Positions 9,901-15,320 of a stretch of 15,320 nucleotides of DNA are shown here, piece after piece (the stretch's first letter is position 1; every line of letters starts with the position of its first letter). The stretch spans positions 1 through 15,320 of the forward strand of contig JANWIU010000137.1 in the NCBI GenBank assembly GCA_025449725.1. The letters run 5' to 3'. The notes under the pieces are model-generated. The model searched no databases. It was not told the origin of the DNA and saw only the letters and a list, made by a program, of their open reading frames with translations. This DNA comes from Pseudobdellovibrio sp. Its GTDB lineage: Bacteria > Bdellovibrionota > Bdellovibrionia > Bdellovibrionales > Bdellovibrionaceae. Position numbers and translations under genes: made by a program.

Positions 9901-10492
9901 AATCAGAATCGCACAATATGATCTGGAACTTCGCGGCGCCGGAAACATTTTAGGCGATGATCAATCCGGTCACGTCAATGCTGTCGGCTACGAACTGTAT
10001 ATGGATCTCTTAAATGAAGCTTTAGCCGAGGCTAAAGGCGAATCGCTTCCTGACCGCGAACTGGATCCTGAAATCAATTTGCGGGTGCCGGCGCTTATTC
10101 CAGACAGCTACATCGCGGATATTCGCATTCGGTTGAGCTATTACAAAGCCCTTTCAGAAATTGCGTCCAATGAAGAAATGAACCGAATTGAAGATGAGTT
10201 AAAAGATCAGTTCGGGCCTTTGCCCGATCCGGTTATCAACCTCATGGGACTCATGCTGATTCGGCATCAATGTAAGCAGCTTGGTGTTCGCGATGTCAGT
10301 GCGGGCCTTAAAAGCATTTCACTGGTCTTTACTGAAAGAACCAAATTAAAACCTGAAACTGCGATCAAGCTCGCTACTCGTGAAAATAAAAAATATTCTA
10401 TTACTCCGGATCAGCGTCTAAATATCAGAATGAATGCAATTACCTGGTCGAATGTTTATGAAGAGTTAAATTATCTTTTAACTTTGATCTAA
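6956..10492 (+). CDS. mfd: Transcription-repair coupling factor Mfd
   Basis: A 1178-residue ATP-dependent DNA translocase that releases RNA polymerase stalled at lesions and recruits UvrA for nucleotide excision repair. Domains in order: a UvrB-like N-terminal region including GQYSLRGGIVDVFSP (about 178-192); the RNA-polymerase-interacting, CarD-like domain starting near D517 (LKPNDLVVHVKHGIGVYEGL); and a RecG-like motor. The motor has Walker A GDVGFGKT (668-675), DEEQ (769-772), SATPIPRT (795-802) and QLRGRVGR (938-945), then the translocation motif LRGAGN (992-997) and a C-terminal UvrA-masking domain. Length is slightly above E. coli Mfd (1148). The ATG at 6956 has AAAGGA 11 bases upstream, a rather long spacing. 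The gene is divergent from nuoA, and its stop codon overlaps that of the convergent outer-membrane gene by 4 bases. Confidence 0.97.
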   Translation: MPTKNEPVTQHLNTRIESLIERGLEKHKNIFHVVGASSSFASAFLLSNNLSKKIHGLPRLVVTSSLESALQFKQELEFFTPEFRCHLLQSHDVSPFSGLFPSPEVRNARVNFLYWAANAQKGDIFVAPVSALLQLSVSYSSFSKRCKKLQAGDELDSDIANYLNSLGYQSAPVVEDVGQYSLRGGIVDVFSPAESHPVRIELFGDQVESLRYFSVTDQRSLEEIKIFNLVPVQEFQLTDENIENVIKNLRTEYKEREVTPTEADEIIRSVSLKNYFTGCELLLPYVESNLTSPLDHFSSGLNVFILDVAEVSRAADEWWQELESDRRSNISNATVAFSPLLNSIAEKYESINWPSESHFINFSNLSFLDDTQSDEERIPYASLPLTEFSLLAQNMTPASESWLKSAKPKLDSWLGSGNKIFIASKNSTQNDRLKSLLTKLEIQFDSAEPDSYDWQNWVENQNVITLVPRPLPATCFLTDENLVFLRSDDFFGKKQRSGTQNAYEEFSSKAKSLAFGDLKPNDLVVHVKHGIGVYEGLKIMNIGGAESEYIQIAYKDKDKLYLPVYRVGQLQKFSGGGQTSLLDKLGGTGWEKTKIKVKSHLRDIAAELLQLYAKRSELHRPPLDFDEIHSNQFEKGFPYDETQDQLKAINDIHKDFGSNKPMDRLVCGDVGFGKTEVAMRAAFQAVENKKQVAVLAPTTVLTFQHLETFKKRFNGWNLEIHSLNRFVSTADQKKTLAALKDGKVDILIGTHRLLSKDVVFKDLGLLIIDEEQKFGVVHKEKIKKIKTDVDTLTLSATPIPRTLNMSFTGMRDLSIINTAPIDRLPTRTFISKFDSELIRKAIQSEVSRGGQVYFIHNRVQSIYGVADELRQILPDVRMKVAHGQMNEDELESAMLAFFHHEIDVLVCTAIVESGMDVPKANTMFIDQAHMFGLSQLYQLRGRVGRSKARAFCYLLLPKDKKIDKDAQERLKIIQDNSALGSGIRIAQYDLELRGAGNILGDDQSGHVNAVGYELYMDLLNEALAEAKGESLPDRELDPEINLRVPALIPDSYIADIRIRLSYYKALSEIASNEEMNRIEDELKDQFGPLPDPVINLMGLMLIRHQCKQLGVRDVSAGLKSISLVFTERTKLKPETAIKLATRENKKYSITPDQRLNIRMNAITWSNVYEELNYLLTLI

Positions 10493-11238
10493 AATTCCAT
10501 CTTAAGGCCAATACCCATTTGCCCGGTTGATTCAAGATTTCCTTCGCCTTCGCTGGCTAAAACTGCAGGATCTTGCGCGCTCGAAGAAGCGAGGTAGTTC
10601 GCGTAATAAACATCGATATATGTGTTTTCAAGACCCGAAGAAAATAATCTCTCCGCCCTGGCTTCTTTATCCAGTTGGTTCTCAATCCAATCTAACTGAA
10701 ATAATATTCCGTAACGATAGCCAACCACGGGACTTGTCGTTTCAGAAAAGCTGTCAGAGCCGGGTTTTTCTTCTTTAATATCAAATAAATTAATACCAAT
10801 CTGACCGTAAGGAACCGCGTAAGGCTCATCAAAAACAGCATCAAGTGCAGCATTCACAGAAAAACTTTGTTTCGTAAATCCCAGAGTTCGGCCGCCATTA
10901 TCCGCATTGCCGACGCTGTAACTGAAAAGCGCTGCAACAGAGCCGACGGATACATTATATTTATAACCCAGCTCTAAACCGTTTAAGCGAATAGCTTCAC
11001 TTCCGAGAAAGTCGCCGATAAGCGCATCGCCATAGCCACTTTGATAATTAACCGGATCAAATACCTCTGAAAAAAGAGAAAATAAGGCGCCGTGTTTTCC
11101 GCGACGTTCTTTGTAAGGTTTGGAAAAATCTTCCGGAGTTTCAACCAAAACGCTTCCGGAATTGGTGTCAGCATGAACTTTATTATTCAAAAATAAAGAC
11201 AGGACAAAAACCGATGCTAAACAAAGATGACGAACCAT
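10489..11238 (-). CDS. Putative secreted outer-membrane beta-barrel protein, function unknown
   Basis: No named family was recognised. From the ATG at 11238 the protein has about 249 residues. A TTG two codons upstream (11244) is the alternative start, and no clear ribosome binding site favours either. The N-terminus is a textbook signal peptide: MVRHL, a hydrophobic core (CLASVFVLSLFL), then NNKVHA with cleavage likely before DTN. The mature part alternates polar and hydrophobic residues and is rich in Gly, Tyr, Ser and Asn, with strand-like stretches such as LELGYKYNVSVGSVAALFSYSVG and YIDVYYANYL. It ends in MGIGLKMEF, a C-terminal phenylalanine of the kind recognised by the barrel assembly machinery. 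These features suggest a small outer-membrane barrel of perhaps 8-10 strands. It stands alone on its strand, with no co-transcribed neighbour in the window. Confidence 0.7.
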   Translation of the reverse strand: MVRHLCLASVFVLSLFLNNKVHADTNSGSVLVETPEDFSKPYKERRGKHGALFSLFSEVFDPVNYQSGYGDALIGDFLGSEAIRLNGLELGYKYNVSVGSVAALFSYSVGNADNGGRTLGFTKQSFSVNAALDAVFDEPYAVPYGQIGINLFDIKEEKPGSDSFSETTSPVVGYRYGILFQLDWIENQLDKEARAERLFSSGLENTYIDVYYANYLASSSAQDPAVLASEGEGNLESTGQMGIGLKMEF

Positions 11239-11264
11239 GATCAAAGTGTAGCTGGTTTTTTTAT

Positions 11265-11304
11265 GACTTACACCGATCTTTGGTCCGGTTTGTAACTGTA
11301 AGTC
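11265..11304. repeat. Inverted repeat in the divergent spacer between the barrel gene and the methyltransferase-like gene
   Basis: GACTTACA (11265-11272) and TGTAAGTC (11297-11304) form a perfect 8-base inverted repeat around a 24-base centre. Inside it, ACCG (11272-11275) and CGGT (11286-11289) are again complementary, giving a nested dyad. It lies about 26 bases upstream of the barrel gene start and about 60 bases upstream of the plus-strand operon. It could be an operator or an RNA structure in a leader; chance cannot be excluded. Confidence 0.4.
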
Positions 11305-11349
11305 TTCAATTTCGCTCTTAAAACCACTGTTGATTCCATGATGATTTCG

Positions 11350-11363
11350 TATAGTCTAGAACG
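11350..11363 (+). promoter_or_regulatory. Candidate -10 element for a leaderless transcript of the methyltransferase-like/radical SAM operon
   Basis: TATAGT (11350-11355) matches five of six bases of the -10 consensus. Only 8 bases separate it from the ATG at 11364, so transcription would begin at or within a base or two of the start codon. There is no Shine-Dalgarno sequence in the gap (CTAGAACG), and an in-frame TAG at 11352-11354 rules out an earlier start. The -35 region is weak: TTGATT lies upstream, but its spacing is only 14 bases. Confidence 0.35.
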
Positions 11364-11975
11364 ATGAACACTGGCCTGATCACTCGATATACTGGCGCAC
11401 TTTATTCCGCTCCGGAACACTGTCGCCCACGATATGATGAATTCCGTGATATGTTCAGCGAAGGCCAACTTAAAAGTAAACTTTGGCTGATTCAAGAGCT
11501 CGGAAAGCACACTGACTTTTCAAACAAGTCGATCGCCATTGCGGGCAGTTGGTTTGCTACACTCGCCTTTTTACTTTTAGAAGATAAAAAAAATACGAAT
11601 TTAAAAATCAGCTGCATTGATATTGATAGCCGCTGCAATGAATTTGTCCGGTTTCTAATGAAAGAAAATGAACTTGAAACCATCAATAGAGTCACGGCCG
11701 ATATGCACGACTATTCTTACTCTGAAAATGTTGTTATCAACACCAGTTGTGAACATTTGCAGGATATTAACAAATGGCTGGAACTTGTTCCGCAGCAGTC
11801 ACTGGTTGCGCTTCAAACAAATGATTTTTTCAGTCATCCATCTCATGTAAGCTGTGTAAAGTCCCTTACTGATTTTCAAGCAATAATTAATCCTCAACTC
11901 TCTGAAACTCTCTACGCTGGCGAATTAAATCTCGGCATCTACACCCGTTACATGATACTAGGCAGAAAGAGATGA
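11364..11975 (+). CDS. Class I SAM-methyltransferase-like protein, substrate unknown
   Basis: A 203-residue soluble protein with a Rossmann-like pattern. After an N-terminal helix-rich region comes a beta strand and glycine loop, SIAIAGSWFATLAFLLL (56-72), in the place of methyltransferase motif I. Then follow ISCIDIDSRCNEF (82-94), with the acidic end of strand 2 expected to bind the SAM ribose, RVTADMHDYSY (109-119), and VVINTSCEHL (123-132) in the place of the motif IV strand. The usual GxGxG is replaced by AGSW, so SAM binding is inferred, not shown. The C-terminus (AGELNLGIYTRYMILGRKR) looks like the closing strands of the fold. The gene overlaps the next one by the four bases ATGA, so the two proteins are made together. 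The start is fixed by an in-frame stop just upstream. Alternatives are a non-catalytic partner protein or another Rossmann enzyme. Confidence 0.6.
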   Translation: MNTGLITRYTGALYSAPEHCRPRYDEFRDMFSEGQLKSKLWLIQELGKHTDFSNKSIAIAGSWFATLAFLLLEDKKNTNLKISCIDIDSRCNEFVRFLMKENELETINRVTADMHDYSYSENVVINTSCEHLQDINKWLELVPQQSLVALQTNDFFSHPSHVSCVKSLTDFQAIINPQLSETLYAGELNLGIYTRYMILGRKR

Positions 11976-13369
11976 AGAAGCCCGTTGAATTTTCTCAGGT
12001 TAAAGCTCAACTTGATTCCGTAAGCCCAACTTTCTGTATCGCCAAATGGAAGCAAGTGACCCTGCACTTGCACAACGGCAGAACCCACAGTTGTCATCAC
12101 CCTTATCCACATGCGGTCTCCAAAGCAGAGTTACAAAACGACCCTTCCGCCCTTCATAATACTGAAAAAAAGAAAGAGGCCCGGGCCCAAATGCTTAAGG
12201 GTGCCCGTCCCGCTGAATGTCAATATTGCTGGAATGTTGAAGATCTTCCCGCCTTCAAGCAAGGCGAAATATTTTCTGATCGTGTTACGAAGTCCTCTGA
12301 ATCGTGGGCTCGGCCTTACTTAGAAGAACTTAAAAATTCAGACGCAAAAAAGAACTTAAACCCCAGTTACGTAGAAGTCAGCTTTTCAAATCTTTGTAAC
12401 TTTAAATGCTCTTATTGCTCTCCTGTCTATTCCAGTAAATGGCAGGAAGAAATCGAAAGCCACGGCCCTTACAACACCTCCGCAAAATTTAATAACCTTG
12501 AGTATTTTAAATCCGTCGGAGAAATGCCACTTCCTTATAAGTCGCCGAATCCGTATGTAGAAAGCTTTTGGAAGTGGTGGCCCGATCTCGTTAAAGATCT
12601 TAAAGTCTTTAGAATTACCGGCGGAGAGCCGCTTTTGAATGAAAATACTTTTAAAATTTTAGACTACTTTCACGAAAACCCGCAGCCGCAATTAGAATTA
12701 GCTTTTAATACCAATGGCAACGCCCCTCAAAAATTGATGGATGAGTTTATCGAAAAGGCGGCGCAGTTACTTAGTCATAAAAAAATTTCAGGCTTGCATG
12801 TGTTTACCAGTTTAGACGGTTATGGCCCCTACGCTGAATATGGCCGCCATGGGTTAAAGTATTCCGCCTGGCTGGATAACATTAATCGCATTTTGACAGC
12901 TATGCCGGAAGCACAGGTCACCATCATGTGTACGACCAACATTTTTTCAATTCCTGAATTTTTAAAATTTTTAGAGATGATATTCGATCTAAAAACTCGT
13001 TATCCGGGCCATCGCGTAACTTCAGATATTAATATTTTGCGGTTTCCGCACCACCAAAATCTTTCCATTCTTCCGGATTCCCTGAAGACGGCCTTTGACT
13101 CCTCTCTGGAATTTATGAAAAGCAGAAAAGTAGAAATAGAACACCTTTCGTCTATTCCGGGTTTTTCAGTATTCGAAGTAAACCGAATGGAAAGAATGAT
13201 TCAGTATATGAAAAGTGGGCCAAGCAGAAAGGATAAGATTTCAATCTATCATGCCCGTGCCGACTTTTATAAATTTGTGACAGAACATGATAAAAGAAGA
13301 GGAACGAATTTTTTAAATTCATTCCCCCAATTAAAGAATTTTTATGATCTTTGTAAGGATTCTGTTTAG
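11972..13369 (+). CDS. Radical SAM protein with N-terminal twitch-like auxiliary cluster domain
   Basis: A 465-residue radical SAM enzyme. The catalytic [4Fe-4S] site is the canonical CxxxCxxC, C142-N-F-K-C146-S-Y-C149, preceded by a beta strand (YVEVSFSNL). The SAM-binding GGE motif follows in FRITGGEPLL (G217, G218, E219), with later barrel strands in LAFNTNGNA and HVFTSLDGYG. N-terminal to this barrel are four more cysteines, C22, C41 (in SCHHP), C83 and C86 (in ECQYCWN). They are arranged like an auxiliary-cluster twitch domain, which in enzymes such as MoaA lies at the C-terminus instead. I recall this as the architecture of a family called twitch-domain-containing radical SAM proteins, of unknown substrate. 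The gene starts inside the stop of the methyltransferase-like gene (ATGA), and its own stop overlaps that of atpC by 4 bases. No peptide precursor is visible next to it. Confidence 0.85.
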   Translation: MKKPVEFSQVKAQLDSVSPTFCIAKWKQVTLHLHNGRTHSCHHPYPHAVSKAELQNDPSALHNTEKKKEARAQMLKGARPAECQYCWNVEDLPAFKQGEIFSDRVTKSSESWARPYLEELKNSDAKKNLNPSYVEVSFSNLCNFKCSYCSPVYSSKWQEEIESHGPYNTSAKFNNLEYFKSVGEMPLPYKSPNPYVESFWKWWPDLVKDLKVFRITGGEPLLNENTFKILDYFHENPQPQLELAFNTNGNAPQKLMDEFIEKAAQLLSHKKISGLHVFTSLDGYGPYAEYGRHGLKYSAWLDNINRILTAMPEAQVTIMCTTNIFSIPEFLKFLEMIFDLKTRYPGHRVTSDINILRFPHHQNLSILPDSLKTAFDSSLEFMKSRKVEIEHLSSIPGFSVFEVNRMERMIQYMKSGPSRKDKISIYHARADFYKFVTEHDKRRGTNFLNSFPQLKNFYDLCKDSV

Positions 13370-13770
13370 TGTTTTAACAGTTCCATTGCGCCGTAAGCTT
13401 TTTCAGCTTCAGCTTGAGTACTTTCAAATTCAGAGTCAGTTAAAACTTCAGTCGCTAATTTCTTTTCAGCAGCTTTATGTTCTAATTGAGCTTTGTCGGC
13501 TACCACTTCGCTTTCGTACTGAATAAATTCTGCCAGTGTGTTCACACCCGTCGGGTTTACTTCACAGTATCCCCAGCTTAATAACGCCTTATGAGTGCGG
13601 TCCTGACCCTTAACTTTGTATTTAAAAACGCCGGTACCAAGAGTTGTGATCAAAGGAGAGTGGCCTGGTAAGATGGTCATTTCACCAGAGCGGGCAGGAA
13701 CTGTTACTTCTGTAATTTCCTGGTCGTAAACTGCTTTTTTTTCCGGAGTTAACACATTCAGTTTAAACAT
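13366..13770 (-). CDS. atpC: F1Fo ATP synthase subunit epsilon
   Basis: A 134-residue central-stalk subunit of F1 that couples rotation and inhibits ATP hydrolysis through its C-terminal helices. The N-terminal beta sandwich begins MFKLNVLTPEKKAVYDQEITEVTVP and carries the diagnostic GEMTILPGHSPLITTLGTG at about residues 29-47. The last 50 or so residues are charged and helical (VVADKAQLEHKAAEKKL). Length is typical (130-140). The ATG at 13770 has AGAAGG a few bases upstream. It is the last atp gene, after atpD, which is the standard order. Its stop codon overlaps by 4 bases that of the convergent radical SAM gene, so there is no room for a separate terminator between them. Confidence 0.96.
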   Translation of the reverse strand: MFKLNVLTPEKKAVYDQEITEVTVPARSGEMTILPGHSPLITTLGTGVFKYKVKGQDRTHKALLSWGYCEVNPTGVNTLAEFIQYESEVVADKAQLEHKAAEKKLATEVLTDSEFESTQAEAEKAYGAMELLKH

Positions 13771-13791
13771 ATTCTACCTTCTCTATTAGGC

Positions 13792-13809
13792 AAGCCGCCT
13801 AAGCGGCTT
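13792..13809 (-). repeat. Intercistronic hairpin between atpD and atpC
   Basis: AAGCCGC (13792-13798) and GCGGCTT (13803-13809) form a perfect 7-base stem with a 4-base loop in the 51-base atpD-atpC gap. An alternative, mutually exclusive stem pairs TTAGGC (13786-13791) with GCCTAA (13797-13802). No T-run follows it in the direction of transcription, so it is not an obvious terminator. It may act on mRNA stability or on the relative output of atpC. Confidence 0.5.
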
Positions 13810-13821
13810 ACTGTCAAATTC

Positions 13822-15225
13822 CTAAGCCTGTAATTTCTTAGCTTTTTCGATCGCGTCTTCGATTGTTCCAACCAGGTAGAACGCCTGCTCAGGAAGAGCA
13901 TCGTGTTTACCTTCAAGAATTTCACGGAAACCGCGAACAGTGTCTTTAATGTCTACGTAACGGCCTTGTAAGCCGGTGAACTGCTCAGCAACGAAGAACG
14001 GCTGAGACAAGAAACGCTGAATTTTACGTGAACGTGCCACAACTAATTTATCGTCTTCAGATAACTCGTCCATACCAAGGATGGCGATGATGTCTTGTAA
14101 CTCTTTATAACGTTGTAACAACACCTGTACCGAACGAGCTGTATTGTAATGCTCGTCACCAACAACTTGCGGATCCAAGATACGTGAAGTTGAAGTCAAC
14201 GGATGAACCGCAGGAAAGATACCCATAGCCGCGATATCACGGTCTAAGTTTGTCGTTGCATCTAAGTGAGTAAATGTTGTTGCAGGAGCTGGATCCGTAT
14301 AGTCATCGGCAGGTACGTATACCGCTTGAACTGACGTAATAGAGCCTTGCTTAGTTGAAGTAATGCGTTCTTGCATTGTACCCATCTCAGTTGCCAACGT
14401 TGGCTGGTAACCCACAGCAGATGGAATACGGCCCAATAACGCCGACACTTCCGCACCCGCTTGAGTGAAACGGAAGATATTATCAACGAAGAAAAGACCG
14501 TCTTGTTTTTCAACGTCACGGAAGTATTCCGCGATAGGCAAACCGGTTAAAGCCACACGCGCACGCGCTCCAGGTGGCTCATTCATCTGACCGAAAACAA
14601 GAGCTGTCTTCGCGATAACGCCTGAATCTTTCATTTCATGCCACAAATCATTACCTTCACGAGTTCTTTCACCCACGCCGGCAAATACCGAGAAACCGCC
14701 GTGCTCTGTCGCGATATTACGGATTAATTCTTGAATCAAAACGGTTTTACCAACGCCCGCGCCGCCGAAAAGACCGATTTTTCCGCCTTTTGAGTAGGGA
14801 GCTAACAAGTCAACAACCTTAATACCGGTCATTAACATCTGTTGTGAAGTTGCTAAGTCTTCAAACTTAGGAGCAGTTCTGTGAATAGGCCAAGATTCTT
14901 TAGTTTTTACTTCTCCCATTTCGTCAATCGGCTCGCCGACAACGTTGATGATACGGCCCAAAACTTCGCGGCCTACTGGTGCTGTAATTGCTTTGCCTGT
15001 TGATTTTACATCTGTTCCACGAACAAGACCTTCAGTCGAGTCCATAGAGATTGTTCTAACAACGCCATCACCCAAATGCTGAGCAACTTCTAAAACTAAG
15101 TTGTAGTCTTTATCAGAAATATTTTTGTTAGTTACGCGTAAAGCGGTGTTGATCGCAGGAAGTTCGCCAGCGAACTCAACGTCTACAACCGGTCCTAAAA
15201 CTTGTTTGATTTTTCCGTTAGCCAT
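13822..15225 (-). CDS. atpD: F1Fo ATP synthase subunit beta
   Basis: The 467-residue catalytic subunit of F1, which makes ATP from ADP and phosphate using the proton gradient. The N-terminal barrel begins KIKQVLGPVVDVEF. The nucleotide-binding domain has Walker A GGAGVGKT (154-161), the catalytic glutamate in GERTRE (E186) and Walker B LFFVDNIFRF (D248). The C-terminal domain has the DELSEDD motif (386-392) that interacts with the central stalk. Length and motifs are normal. The ATG at 15225 is preceded by AAGGA at a spacing of about seven bases. It lies between the probable atpG end (73-base gap) and atpC (51-base gap), the usual atpG-atpD-atpC order. Confidence 0.98.
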   Translation of the reverse strand: MANGKIKQVLGPVVDVEFAGELPAINTALRVTNKNISDKDYNLVLEVAQHLGDGVVRTISMDSTEGLVRGTDVKSTGKAITAPVGREVLGRIINVVGEPIDEMGEVKTKESWPIHRTAPKFEDLATSQQMLMTGIKVVDLLAPYSKGGKIGLFGGAGVGKTVLIQELIRNIATEHGGFSVFAGVGERTREGNDLWHEMKDSGVIAKTALVFGQMNEPPGARARVALTGLPIAEYFRDVEKQDGLFFVDNIFRFTQAGAEVSALLGRIPSAVGYQPTLATEMGTMQERITSTKQGSITSVQAVYVPADDYTDPAPATTFTHLDATTNLDRDIAAMGIFPAVHPLTSTSRILDPQVVGDEHYNTARSVQVLLQRYKELQDIIAILGMDELSEDDKLVVARSRKIQRFLSQPFFVAEQFTGLQGRYVDIKDTVRGFREILEGKHDALPEQAFYLVGTIEDAIEKAKKLQA

Positions 15226-15257
15226 TTTATTTTCCTTTATCCAAAAATTTTTAAGTA

Positions 15258-15290
15258 GTCTTAGCCGGCGTCTTTAGCCGGGTAGGGCTA
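15258..15290 (-). repeat. Short tandem-like repeats and small hairpin in the atpG-atpD gap
   Basis: On the plus strand GTCTTAGCCGG (15258-15268) is followed one base later by GTCTTTAGCCGG (15270-15281), which differs by one inserted T. TAGCC (15275-15279) and GGCTA (15286-15290) can pair as a 5-base stem with a 6-base loop. The element is short and could be chance, but it lies at the same kind of place as the atpD-atpC hairpin. Confidence 0.35.
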
Positions 15291-15298
15291 CGTTTAAT

Positions 15299-15320
15299 TT
15301 AACCCTTTAATGATTCCGCA
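15299..15320 (-). CDS. atpG: Probable last codons of ATP synthase subunit gamma
   Basis: On the minus strand one frame entering from the window edge reads AESLKG and then TAA (15301-15299). Many AtpG proteins end in a similar GAExL-type tail, and atpG normally precedes atpD. Only six codons are visible, so the call rests on gene order and a faint tail resemblance. Confidence 0.5.

Noticed and set aside
11268..11510. 80-codon minus-strand frame covering the divergent spacer and the start of the methyltransferase-like gene
   Set aside because: No recognisable domain or ribosome binding site. It overlaps the better-supported plus-strand gene and the dyad, and would require the control region to be coding.
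14262..14519. 85-codon minus-strand frame inside atpD
   Set aside because: It is out of phase with an intact atpD, and its composition is that of a shifted atpD sequence.
1..15320. Insertion sequences, phage genes, CRISPR arrays, tRNA or rRNA genes
   Set aside because: I looked for transposase motifs, terminal repeats, regular spaced repeats and tRNA-like cloverleaf sequences on both strands and saw none. The non-coding gaps are all shorter than about 160 bases.

Overview
The window looks like chromosomal core DNA from a Gram-negative bacterium with an aerobic respiratory chain. It carries most of the membrane arm of respiratory complex I, the transcription-repair coupling factor Mfd, and the 3' end of an F1Fo ATP synthase operon, with a small accessory block between them. 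The predicted outer-membrane barrel protein, the gene content and a moderately AT-leaning composition (judged by eye, not computed) suggest a Bdellovibrio-like member of the former deltaproteobacteria. That placement is inference; no marker in the window proves it.

Layout. Positions 1-6800 (minus strand) hold one tightly packed operon read from right to left: nuoA, nuoH, nuoJ, nuoK, nuoL, nuoM and nuoN, the last cut by the window edge. These are all seven membrane subunits of NADH:quinone oxidoreductase and none of the peripheral-arm subunits. A divergent spacer (6801-6955) separates the operon from mfd (6956-10492, plus). mfd meets a minus-strand gene for a putative secreted outer-membrane barrel protein (10489-11238) tail to tail, with overlapping stop codons. 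A second divergent spacer (11239-11363), which carries a dyad, leads to a plus-strand two-gene operon (11364-13369). This operon encodes a degenerate SAM-methyltransferase-like protein, translationally coupled to a radical SAM enzyme with an extra four-cysteine domain at its N-terminus. The radical SAM gene again meets the next minus-strand gene with a four-base stop-codon overlap. The window ends with atpC, atpD and probably the last codons of atpG, transcribed from the right edge.

How they fit together. The nuo and atp genes encode the entry and exit points of the proton circuit: complex I pumps protons while oxidising NADH, and ATP synthase spends the gradient. Mfd is housekeeping DNA repair. 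The methyltransferase-like/radical SAM pair is the least explained part of the window and the best candidate for an undescribed modification system. Its substrate cannot be read from the sequence.
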